Of a stretch of 64,000 nt of DNA, positions 46,064 to 54,222 are shown piece by piece (within the stretch, counting starts at the first letter, position 1; each line of letters opens with the position of its first letter). Location of the stretch: NCBI GenBank assembly GCA_014946745.1, contig JADCRD010000001.1, positions 1,424,427-1,488,426 on the forward strand, written 5' to 3'. A program made the translations under genes and the position numbers. The DNA is from Lysobacterales bacterium (GTDB lineage Bacteria > Pseudomonadota > Gammaproteobacteria > Xanthomonadales > Xanthomonadaceae). The notes under the pieces are model-generated. The model was not told where the DNA came from, made no database searches, and was given only the letters and a program-made list of their open reading frames with translations.

Positions 46064-48400
46064 ATGAATCGACCGACTCCCCGCGTCACGCACGGCGCTG
46101 TGCCTCAGGCGTTCGGTATCGCCCTGCTCCTCCTCGGCTTCGCACTGGCGCTGCCTGCACAGGCCGAGATCGAGGCCCCGGACCACGTGCTTTACGGCTC
46201 CGCGACGCTGTTCGGCCAGCCCGCGCCGGTCGGCAGCCTGATCGAGGTGCGCAGCGTGCCTGCGGGCGATGTGCTGGCGCGCTACACGCTGGGTCGCGAC
46301 CCGCGCCTCGGTGGGCAGTTCCGACTCGGCATTCCGATGTCGGCGCTCAACCCGCGGGTGCCCGGTACGGCACGCCCCGGCGACCCCGTGCGGATTTTTC
46401 TGGGCCAGCGGCTGGCGGCGCAGACCAGCGTCGGCGCCGAGGGCGTGGCTCGCCGGCTCGACATCGATCCGCAGAACACCGGCACCGGGCCCGCGGTCAC
46501 CCTTGACGATGTCAGCGGCTTCGAGGGCAGCGCCGGCACAGTCCCGCTGCGCTTCACCTTCAGCCTGAATACCACCAGCCAGGCCGCGGTCCAGGTCGAC
46601 TACCAGACCGCCAACGGCAGCGCCGTGGGCGGGCCGAGCTGCGGGCCAGGTGTGGACTTCCTGCAGCGCACTGGGCGTGTCAGCGTCCCCGCCAGCAGTC
46701 TCAGTGAGAGCCTCGACATCCAGATCTGCGGTGACACCGTGATCGAGGGTGCCGAGAGCTTCACGGTGGAGCTGATCAATGCCGAGAACGGCGTGCTCGC
46801 GCGTGCGGCCGGCGTCGGCACGATCATCGATGACGACGATGTGCCGCAGTTGAGCGTCGAGCCCGTGCGCGTGCTTGAGCCTGCATCCGGCACCGCGACC
46901 GCGCGCTTCCGCGCACGTCTGTCGCGCAGTTCGACCTTCGAGGCGCGCTTCAACTTCGCCACCCAGAACCTCACCGCCACCGCGGGCGCGGACTACGAGA
47001 CCCGCAGCGGCACGGCGACGATCCCCGTGGGTGAGGTCGAGGCGCTGATCGATGTGGTGATCCTCGCCGACCCCCAGGTCGAAGCACCGGAAACCTTCAG
47101 GCTAGCGTTCTCGCAGCCCTTCAACCTCAGCTTCGCCACGCCCCAGGTGCTCGGCACGATCGTCGACCCCGCCTTCGCGCCCGAGGTCGAGCTTGAGCAG
47201 GACGTGAGCGGCGGTCCGGGCGGAATCAGTGCCCTGGTCCAGCCCAGCGCACTCGCGCTGTCGCCCGACGGCGCCCACGCCTACGTCGCCAGCGAAAGTC
47301 GAGACGCCGTGCTGGTGTTCGCGCGCGATCCCGGCAACGGGCGGCTCAGCTACCTGCGCGATTACCGTGCCGTCGCCGGTGGACTCCCGGATGCACGCCT
47401 GGATGGCGCCAAGCACCTGCTGCTCAGCGCGGATGGGCGCCACCTCTATGTGGCCGCCCGCAACGATGCCGCGATCGCCGTGCTGTCCCGCGACGCTGCA
47501 ACGGGCGAGCTTGCGTTCGTCGGCAATCAGGTCGAAGGGCAGGGCGCGCCCGGAGCGACCGGCGGCAGCACGCGCGGCCTGAGCGGAGTCAGTCGGCTGG
47601 CGATGAGTCCTGACGGACGGCATGTCTATGCCAGCGGCTCGCTGGGCAACGCGCTGTCCGTGTTTGCCCGCGACACTCAAACCGGCGTGCTGAGCTTCGT
47701 TGAAGCCGAGACCCAAGGCGCAGACGACCCGAATGACGCCGGTGCCGCGGTGGCAGGGCTGGAACGCCCCGCCGGTCTGGCCGTTTCCGCGGACGGCGCG
47801 CAGGTGTACGTGGCTGCGCGCTTCGGCAATGCGGTGGTGGTCTTCGATCGTCAGCGCAACGCCGCCGAACCGCGGTTCGGCCAGCTCAGCTTCCGCACCG
47901 CCTACCGCAACGGCCTGCTGGGCGTGAGCGGATTGGCCGGAGCATCGGATCTTGTGCTGAGCCCCGATGGCGGCCAGCTCTACGTGGCCGCCGAAGCCGA
48001 CAACGGGGTGGTGCGCTTCGACCGCGCCAACAGCGGTTCGCTGACCTGGCGGAGCAAGCTCAGCCGCGGCGACGCCGGACTGCCCGGCATGGCCGGCCCC
48101 CAGTCGATCAGCCTGTCGCCAGACGGCAGTGAACTGTACGTGGCCGGCTTCGGCGACAGCAGCCTGACGATCTTCAGCCGCGTCATCGCCGGCAGCGGCG
48201 CCGGCAACCTGCGCCCCCTGCAGACCCTGTTCGATGAAGAGGCAGCTGTGTTCAACATGGGCGGGCCGGTGGCCGTGGTTCTGAGTGCGGACGATCGCCA
48301 GGTCTACGTGGTGGCCAGCACCGACAGCAGCATCGTCGTGTTCCGCCGCCTGCAGGCGGAGCGGATTTTCGTCGACGGGTTCGAGACCTTGATCCGGTGA
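46064..48400 (+). CDS. Exported Calx-beta / seven-bladed propeller protein with C-terminal DGFE motif
   Basis: This 778-residue protein has a signal peptide (GIALLLLGFALALPAQA), a beta-rich N-domain, two Calx-beta repeats (about 142-258 and 262-368, the first ending GTIIDDDD), then seven propeller blades (about 375-765) of exactly the type in the 4510-residue protein, such as LSADGRHLYVAARNDAAIAVLSRD-like units. It ends RIFVDGFETLIR. Calx-beta domains bind calcium and occur in surface and adhesion proteins. The ATG at 46064 lies one base past the TGA of the previous gene; an in-frame ATG at 45989 would overlap that gene. It is the last gene of the operon, and shares propeller and tail motifs with the first. 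Function unknown. Confidence 0.9.
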   Translation: MNRPTPRVTHGAVPQAFGIALLLLGFALALPAQAEIEAPDHVLYGSATLFGQPAPVGSLIEVRSVPAGDVLARYTLGRDPRLGGQFRLGIPMSALNPRVPGTARPGDPVRIFLGQRLAAQTSVGAEGVARRLDIDPQNTGTGPAVTLDDVSGFEGSAGTVPLRFTFSLNTTSQAAVQVDYQTANGSAVGGPSCGPGVDFLQRTGRVSVPASSLSESLDIQICGDTVIEGAESFTVELINAENGVLARAAGVGTIIDDDDVPQLSVEPVRVLEPASGTATARFRARLSRSSTFEARFNFATQNLTATAGADYETRSGTATIPVGEVEALIDVVILADPQVEAPETFRLAFSQPFNLSFATPQVLGTIVDPAFAPEVELEQDVSGGPGGISALVQPSALALSPDGAHAYVASESRDAVLVFARDPGNGRLSYLRDYRAVAGGLPDARLDGAKHLLLSADGRHLYVAARNDAAIAVLSRDAATGELAFVGNQVEGQGAPGATGGSTRGLSGVSRLAMSPDGRHVYASGSLGNALSVFARDTQTGVLSFVEAETQGADDPNDAGAAVAGLERPAGLAVSADGAQVYVAARFGNAVVVFDRQRNAAEPRFGQLSFRTAYRNGLLGVSGLAGASDLVLSPDGGQLYVAAEADNGVVRFDRANSGSLTWRSKLSRGDAGLPGMAGPQSISLSPDGSELYVAGFGDSSLTIFSRVIAGSGAGNLRPLQTLFDEEAAVFNMGGPVAVVLSADDRQVYVVASTDSSIVVFRRLQAERIFVDGFETLIR

Positions 48401-48410
48401 CCGCCAGAAG

Positions 48411-48737
48411 CTAGCCGCGATGCTCCGGCGCGCTGGGCCATGCGTCGAGTTGGTGCAGGCTCCAATCGCCCGACAGCAGAACCTGTCGGCTGCACAGGTC
48501 CAGCAGGGCGCTGCAACGCAGCGCCATCGGCTGATGCGCGTCGAGCAGACGCGCAGCGACCGCGTGCACCGCTGGCGCCTGCAGACTGAGCGGATGCTGC
48601 AGCCAGCCCTGCAGCGCCAACACAGCGGCAGCATCGGGATGCTCGACGCCCGCCGACAGCCAGGCCTGCAGCCACTGCGACCACTGCTGCAGCCAGTCGG
48701 CGATGGGATCGGCTAGCGCAGGCCGGGGCTGAACCAC
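48411..48737 (-). CDS. Small (108 aa) hypothetical protein, last gene of the yeh-like operon
   Basis: A GTG at 48737, with GAGGAG five bases upstream, starts a frame that overlaps the end of the SWIM gene by 25 bases. The product is Trp/Gln/Leu/Ala-rich and helical (DWLQQWSQWLQAWLSAG, then LALQGWLQHPLSLQAPAVHA). No signal peptide, membrane helix or known motif is evident. The strong ribosome site and overlap argue that it is translated, despite being hidden within a longer frame. It ends 10 bases from the stop of the convergent giant-protein operon, leaving no room for a separate terminator. I do not recognise a family. Confidence 0.65.
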   Translation of the reverse strand: MVQPRPALADPIADWLQQWSQWLQAWLSAGVEHPDAAAVLALQGWLQHPLSLQAPAVHAVAARLLDAHQPMALRCSALLDLCSRQVLLSGDWSLHQLDAWPSAPEHRG

Positions 48738-50554
48738 GTCGTCTCCTCGGTTGACTGCAGCGCAATGGGTTCGAGCGTCATGCCGCCGCCTTGATGACTG
48801 AGCCGACCGAACACCTGCCGCCAGCGCTGGCCGCGGTCCCAGGCCTGCTGCAGGGTACGGATCGCGCGCCGCCGCGTTGCGTCGTTCGGTTCGATCAGCA
48901 GCTGAAGGCTGCGGCCGCGCGCATCGATCAGGCGCTGGGTCCAGCACTGCTGGGCGCGATCGAACTGCGGCGCCTCGCTCTCGAAGGGCCCGGCCAGCAC
49001 CATCGGCGCTCGCCCCTTGAGACCACCGCGCTCGGCGGCGTCTCGAAGCAGTGTGGCCAGCTGCGCGCAGTCCATCGGTGCGGGCAGCCGCGACTGCAGT
49101 GCTTCCGCGCGGAGGCACTGCAGCCGGGCCGCGGCCTCGGCGATCTCGGCTGCGCTTTGCTCGGGCGTGACGGTGCCGGTCGGCTCCGCGGCGGGCGGTG
49201 CTGGGGCCTGTTGCGCGCTTACGGCGCCCGGCAGGCCCTCGATGTCGTGCCAGCGCGTTTCGGCTCGCGCGCTGAGGCTGCCGTCTTCGCTGCACCACGC
49301 GCCCTCAAGCCGCTGGCAGCCACCCAGCAGCTGGCCCAACTCGCATCCGGCCCAGGTCTGCTGGCGCCAATGCCGCGGCAGCGAGGTCTCGAACCCGCGC
49401 ATGGCGGCGGTCTGCACCAGCGGCAGGCGCCACCAGCGGCGGCTCTGCGCGCACCAGGCGTGCAGGTTCAAGCCTTCGCTGCCGTCCTCGTGGCTCCAGG
49501 CTTCGACGGCGAGAATCGCCAGCTGCAGCGTGGGCGCGGCGCGGTAGCTGCGGCGATGGCGGCCGCTGAGTTCGAGCAAGGGCTGAGGCAGCGGCTGCGC
49601 GCTCAAGGCTCGCAGTCGCGCCCACAGCGGGCCGAGTGCCGACAGCAGCGCTTCGGGCCGGGCGCGACTGCGTCCGGCGAGTTCGTCTTCGAGCCAGCGC
49701 AGCAGCGGCTGCATCGCGCCCGCCACGGCCGGCAGCTCGGCTTGGCGGCTGCGCGTGCTCAAGGCGCGCGCCTGCTCAAGCGCGGCCGGCGACAGCTGCG
49801 CGCTGCCCGTGCGCGTCAGCTGTACACACCAGGCCTCAAGCGCGGTCAACACCGCGGCCTGGGTTCGGCTGAGCGCGGGGCCCGGCAGGGTGGGCGGCGC
49901 CAGTCCGGCCTCCACGCGGGCCTGCAGGATGAGCGCCGCGAGATGGGCGCAGCGGCGTTGGCCGCAGTCGCAGAGCGCCGCCGCCAATCCTCCGGTGGCG
50001 TTGAGACGCAGCCGAACAACGGTTTCGAGTTCGACCCCACCGCGCAGTTCATTGTCCGTGGCTTCGACCTGTACGCCGATCCCCTGCAGCTGCCACTCGC
50101 TGGCCTTGCGCAAGGCGGCGGCGCCCAGCGCCTTGGCCAGCGCAGACCAATCCGGGTCGAGCCAGATCGGCGGCCTGTGCAGCGCGGGTGGGTCAGCAGC
50201 CGCGATCACTTCCGCGCCGTCAGCGGCGGAATCGGCGATGGCCGGCACGTCTTCAGACGTCGGGTGGGGCGCGGCCGCCTGCGCCATCCAGTGCAGCAGG
50301 GCGGCGACTGCATGGTGGCAGGCGCCGTTCGCCGGACAGCTGCAGTGCAGATGCTGGAAGCCGGGGCCGCTCAGCGCCTGCTGGTGCTGCTCCAGCGCCA
50401 GCTGATAGCCGCGCTCATTGCTCCAGTCCGGCGTGCCGGGCTCGCACTGCGCGAGCAGGCCGCGGCCGCGGCGCAGCAGGCCGCGATTGGTCCAGCCGAG
50501 CACGAAGCCCTCGTCCAGCTGCTGCAGCCAGGCGTCGATGGCGGCGCGGTTCAT
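48713..50554 (-). CDS. yehQ: SWIM zinc-finger protein, YehQ-like
   Basis: This roughly 613-residue protein has two SWIM-type zinc motifs: CSCPANGACHH near the N-terminus (CxCx5CxH) and CDCGQRRCAH near residue 210 (CxCx4CxH). The opening DEGFVLGWTNRGLLRRGRGLL is typical of the SWIM proteins found beside MoxR-VWA genes, including E. coli YehQ. SWIM fingers are thought to bind nucleic acid or protein. The large middle and C-terminal part is helical, Arg/Gln-rich, of unknown fold. The start is either the ATG at 50554 or a GTG at 50593, five bases after the VWA stop; neither has a strong ribosome site. Confidence 0.85.
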   Translation of the reverse strand: MNRAAIDAWLQQLDEGFVLGWTNRGLLRRGRGLLAQCEPGTPDWSNERGYQLALEQHQQALSGPGFQHLHCSCPANGACHHAVAALLHWMAQAAAPHPTSEDVPAIADSAADGAEVIAAADPPALHRPPIWLDPDWSALAKALGAAALRKASEWQLQGIGVQVEATDNELRGGVELETVVRLRLNATGGLAAALCDCGQRRCAHLAALILQARVEAGLAPPTLPGPALSRTQAAVLTALEAWCVQLTRTGSAQLSPAALEQARALSTRSRQAELPAVAGAMQPLLRWLEDELAGRSRARPEALLSALGPLWARLRALSAQPLPQPLLELSGRHRRSYRAAPTLQLAILAVEAWSHEDGSEGLNLHAWCAQSRRWWRLPLVQTAAMRGFETSLPRHWRQQTWAGCELGQLLGGCQRLEGAWCSEDGSLSARAETRWHDIEGLPGAVSAQQAPAPPAAEPTGTVTPEQSAAEIAEAAARLQCLRAEALQSRLPAPMDCAQLATLLRDAAERGGLKGRAPMVLAGPFESEAPQFDRAQQCWTQRLIDARGRSLQLLIEPNDATRRRAIRTLQQAWDRGQRWRQVFGRLSHQGGGMTLEPIALQSTEETTWFSPGLR

Positions 50555-50597
50555 GCGGCTGTCGCCAGGTCGTTGGGGTGGGTGGGCAGGCACGCGC

Positions 50598-51893
50598 TCA
50601 TGCGATCGCCTTCGCGACCCAGTCGGCGAGGTGGTCCGGCGTCATCGCGCCGATCGCCATGCCGCACGCGGCCAGTTCCTGGGCGCGCTGGTGGTCGTAG
50701 TCGGGTTGCGCCTCGCGATCCAGGGCCGCGAGGCCAAGCAGCTTGACCCCACTGCCAGCGAGGCGGCGCGTCTGCTCAAGCAGCGCTGCGCCGTCACCGC
50801 CTTCGTAGAAGTCGCTGATCAAGACCAGCAGGCTGCGGCTGGGCTGCTGGATGCGGTCGGCGGCGTAGGCCATGGCCGCGGCGATGTCGGTGCCGCCGCC
50901 CAGCTGCAAACCGAGCAGGGTTTCGACCGGATCGGCGAGCTGCTCGCCGAGATCGACGATTCGGGTGTCGAACAGGATCAGGCGCGTCTTCAAGGTCGAC
51001 AGGCCGCTGAACACGGCGGCGACCACGGCCGCATGAATCACCGAATCCAGCATCGAGCCGCTCTGGTCGACCAGCAGCACCAGCTCCCAGGGCATCTGCC
51101 GCTGCTGGCGCGCGTGGAAGTACAGCTGACGCAGCACCAGCGCGTCGGCGGTGTGGTCGTAGTGCTTGAGATTGCGGCGCAGCGTGGTCGGCCAGTCGAG
51201 TTCGGCCAGGCTGCGCCGGCCGCCGTGCTGGCCGCGCCGACGGCGGCCCTGGAAGCGCGCGCGGATCGAACGCGCCAGCCGCGCTTCGAGTTCTGAGATC
51301 ACGCTGCGGATCAGGCGCCGCGCTTCGCCCATGCTTTCCGGCGGCAGCAGGCTGCGGCAGCTCAGCAGGGTGCGCACCAGGTCCATGCTGGGCTGCGCCT
51401 GCGCCAGCACCTCGGGGTCGGTCAGCAGCTCGGTCAAGCCGTAGCGCTGCAGGCCTTCGCGCTGCAGATGCTCCACCGTGCTGGCGGGGAACAAGCGGCG
51501 CACGCCGCGCAGCCACTCGGGTGCGCCGAGCCCGCCGGATCTGCGCCCGCCGCGGCGGCTGCGCGCTGTGGGCTCGAACTCGCGCTCGGCGTACTCATGG
51601 CGGTAGAGGTAGTCGAGCAGGCGATCGCGCTCGGCATCGTCGGCGCTGAGCTGCACGCTCCCGCCGCCAGGCGCCGCGCGCGTCAGGCCACGTCCTGCGC
51701 CGTCGAACGCATCGCCCCCCGCGGACGCCTGCGCACCGGTCGCAGCGGGCTCGGCATCGGCATCGGCGTCGCCGGCTTCGTCCTGCTTAGCGCGACTGTC
51801 GGCATCGCTGTGTTGGCCAGCGCCCGTGTGTGCAGTGGCGGCCTCGGCGGCGGGCCCGAGGATCAAGCGCCAGCGTCGCTGCAGCTCAGTCAT
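50598..51893 (-). CDS. yehP: VWA-domain protein, YehP-like
   Basis: This 431-residue cytoplasmic protein has a C-terminal von Willebrand A domain with an intact metal-ion adhesion site: LLVDQSGSML (DxSxS) and the later GGGTDIAAAMAY (T) and LISDFYEGGD (D). An N-terminal region of about 200 residues contains an acidic Ala-rich low-complexity stretch, then a helical segment ending FQGRRRRGQHGGRRS. VWA proteins of this CoxE-like kind work with MoxR AAA+ ATPases as adaptors that hand over substrates. It overlaps the DUF5682 gene upstream by eight bases, so synthesis is coupled. Confidence 0.9.
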   Translation of the reverse strand: MTELQRRWRLILGPAAEAATAHTGAGQHSDADSRAKQDEAGDADADAEPAATGAQASAGGDAFDGAGRGLTRAAPGGGSVQLSADDAERDRLLDYLYRHEYAEREFEPTARSRRGGRRSGGLGAPEWLRGVRRLFPASTVEHLQREGLQRYGLTELLTDPEVLAQAQPSMDLVRTLLSCRSLLPPESMGEARRLIRSVISELEARLARSIRARFQGRRRRGQHGGRRSLAELDWPTTLRRNLKHYDHTADALVLRQLYFHARQQRQMPWELVLLVDQSGSMLDSVIHAAVVAAVFSGLSTLKTRLILFDTRIVDLGEQLADPVETLLGLQLGGGTDIAAAMAYAADRIQQPSRSLLVLISDFYEGGDGAALLEQTRRLAGSGVKLLGLAALDREAQPDYDHQRAQELAACGMAIGAMTPDHLADWVAKAIA

Positions 51894-54222
51894 GCAGGCC
51901 CCACAGGCGAGCTGCGGCGTGGTGGCGCTGCAGCAGGGCGGCGAATTCGGTCAGCACGGCAGCATCCAAGCTGACGGGCCCAAGCGCGCGCGCGGGAGCG
52001 CTTTCGAGTGCCAGCACCGCCGCCAGCACGGCGCTGGCCTCACGCGGTTTCAGCGCAGTGAAGGCCAGGCGCAGGCCGGGCAGGACGCGCAGGAAGCACT
52101 CTTCATCCCATTCGAGCAGCGCTGCATTGAAGGCCTTGAGCAGCGCCGGGCTGGAGGTGAGCACCTGACGCGCCAGCGGCAGGAAGCCGAGCAGGTAGTC
52201 GCACAGGGATTCGGCATCGATCAGGCCGCTGTCGAGCACGGCGGCGAGACGCTGGCGGGTGGCGTCGAGGGTGAGTCGCCCGCGCGCGCTGAGGATGCCG
52301 ACTGCGCGCCCGCGCAGCATCGCCGGCAGGGTTGCGTCCTGCAGGCTGTGCAGGGCGTCGAGAAAGGTCTCGCGCGCGGCCCAGCGCTCATCGCAGAGCG
52401 TGTTGAGCGTGCCCAGCGCCAGCATCACCTCGGCCGCGGCAGGGCGGTCCATCTGGCCCAGCCAGTGGATCTGTCGGCAGGCGCGGCTGAACACCTGAGC
52501 AAGCAGCTGCGGCAGGTCGATTTCCGCCGCCGACTGCAGCACCTCCGCCGCGCGCCAGGCGCCGCTGAGCAGGGCCAGCCCGTGGCTCAGCTCGGGCAGG
52601 TGCGCGCAGCGCTGGCTCCAGGCGGCCGTGAGCTGCAGCAGCGGCTGCACGCTGCCGTGCAGGCCCATGCGCAGGGCCTCGACCAGGCAGCGCGGCGCTT
52701 CGGCCGGGTGGCGCGCTGCGCGCTGCAGCAGGGCGGCCAGGGCGGCCTCGGGCAGCTGCGCGCCGAAGTGTTGGCACTCGGTGAGACGCGCATCGACTTC
52801 GGGCCGCCAGCTCAGCTGCCAGATCTCGCGCACGCGCTCCAGGTCAGTGCCGGCTGCGAAGTCCGGGCCGGCGTGCAGCTCCGCGTAGGGCACGCCGAGC
52901 GCGCGCAGCTGATGCAGCAGCTGCGAGATCTGCCGGTGCTTGGGGCTGCGGTAGAGATCCAGTGCGCGCTCACGCTCGCCGCCGGGCAGCAGCGGCAGGC
53001 CGAGCGCGCCAGCGCGACGTCGGAAGTCTTCGACCAGAGGCGCACGCGGGTAGCGCCGCGGCAGGCTGCCGGTGACGTTGGCAGACAGCAGCCGACGCAG
53101 GCGCTGCTGACGCAGCGCCTCGCCGGCGCTGTCGAGGCCATCGCGCAGCAGACAGGCGCCGAGTGCATCCAGCACTTCGGCGCGGCCGAGCGGAACGCCG
53201 CGTAGCGCCGCCAGCCGCTCGCTCATCAGGACGGCTTCAATGGCATCGGGCAGGCCCGTGGTTTCGCCCTGGGCCTTCAGGCCATGCAGCGCGCGCTGCG
53301 CGGCGGCCTCGGCGGCGGCGCGCTCCGGCCGTGCATCGGCGCGTTCCAGCGCCTGCCAGTACAGCTGGTAGTAGCCGGTGTCGGGCAGGCCGGCGGCGTA
53401 GTCATGGGCGGCGTCGATGCGGTCGAGCGCGTAGGGCAGCAGATAGCACTCGGCGCGGCCGTCGGCCGGCTCGATCAAGGGTGGGGTGCTTTGAGCCAGC
53501 AGCACCGCAATGGCTTCGGTGTGAATGCCGCCGGTGACCACCAGGGTGCGCAGCCCGGAAGCGCAGGCCGCAGCCACGTGCGCGGCCATTGCACGCTCAC
53601 GCGCGCTGCACTGGGCGGAGTCGGGGCGCTCGCGCAGCAGCAGACACCAGCGCTGCAGCCGCTCGAAGTAGTTCTGCGGCGTCAGCTGTTGGCAGCCGGC
53701 TTCGAAGTGACAGTCCCACCAATGGTCGAAGTCGCGGCAGCCGCTGGCCGCGAGCACGCGCTCGGCACGTTCGCCCTCGCCGAGCCCGTGGTCGTCCAGC
53801 AGGCTGGCCTCGTGTTCGCCTGGCTCTGCGTGCTCCATCAGCGCTGCGGCCGGGCGATCGATGAAGATCACCTCGGCCTGGATCCGTACCGCCTCGCGCA
53901 GCGCCACCCACTCCGGCGAGAACTCCGCCAGCGGGTATAACGCGCGGCGCGCACGCTCGCCGCTGCCGTCGCTCGCGGCCCGGCTGCAGGTGTACAGCGC
54001 CAGCGGCGGCCGCGCCGAGGATGCCGCGAGATAGGGCAGCAGCGCATTGGCCTCGGCCGGACCCTCGATCAGCACCCGCTGCGGGCGCTCGCTGCGGATC
54101 AGCGCGCGCAGCTGCCAGGCGCAGAGCGGGCTGTGGTGGCGCACCGGCACCAGCCGCAGCTGCGCGCTGGCGGGAATCGCCGCCAGCCGCTGCATCAGCT
54201 CAGCGGGCGCCGCTGCATTCAC
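51886..54222 (-). CDS. yehM: DUF5682 protein, YehM-like
   Basis: This roughly 778-residue protein carries the DUF5682 signature near its N-terminus, LRLVPVRHHSPLCAWQLR, with later FIDRPAAALMEHAEPGEHEA, a DHWWDCHFEAG motif and LVVTGGIHTEAIAVLL. Its biochemistry is unknown. It always seems to travel with MoxR, VWA and SWIM genes (as in E. coli yehLMPQ), so it is probably a core subunit of that system. The frame runs on upstream through the DUF4132 gene, but the GTG at 54222, overlapping its TGA as GTGA, is the natural start; the ATG at 54192 is an alternative. Confidence 0.88.
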   Translation of the reverse strand: MNAAAPAELMQRLAAIPASAQLRLVPVRHHSPLCAWQLRALIRSERPQRVLIEGPAEANALLPYLAASSARPPLALYTCSRAASDGSGERARRALYPLAEFSPEWVALREAVRIQAEVIFIDRPAAALMEHAEPGEHEASLLDDHGLGEGERAERVLAASGCRDFDHWWDCHFEAGCQQLTPQNYFERLQRWCLLLRERPDSAQCSARERAMAAHVAAACASGLRTLVVTGGIHTEAIAVLLAQSTPPLIEPADGRAECYLLPYALDRIDAAHDYAAGLPDTGYYQLYWQALERADARPERAAAEAAAQRALHGLKAQGETTGLPDAIEAVLMSERLAALRGVPLGRAEVLDALGACLLRDGLDSAGEALRQQRLRRLLSANVTGSLPRRYPRAPLVEDFRRRAGALGLPLLPGGERERALDLYRSPKHRQISQLLHQLRALGVPYAELHAGPDFAAGTDLERVREIWQLSWRPEVDARLTECQHFGAQLPEAALAALLQRAARHPAEAPRCLVEALRMGLHGSVQPLLQLTAAWSQRCAHLPELSHGLALLSGAWRAAEVLQSAAEIDLPQLLAQVFSRACRQIHWLGQMDRPAAAEVMLALGTLNTLCDERWAARETFLDALHSLQDATLPAMLRGRAVGILSARGRLTLDATRQRLAAVLDSGLIDAESLCDYLLGFLPLARQVLTSSPALLKAFNAALLEWDEECFLRVLPGLRLAFTALKPREASAVLAAVLALESAPARALGPVSLDAAVLTEFAALLQRHHAAARLWGLHD

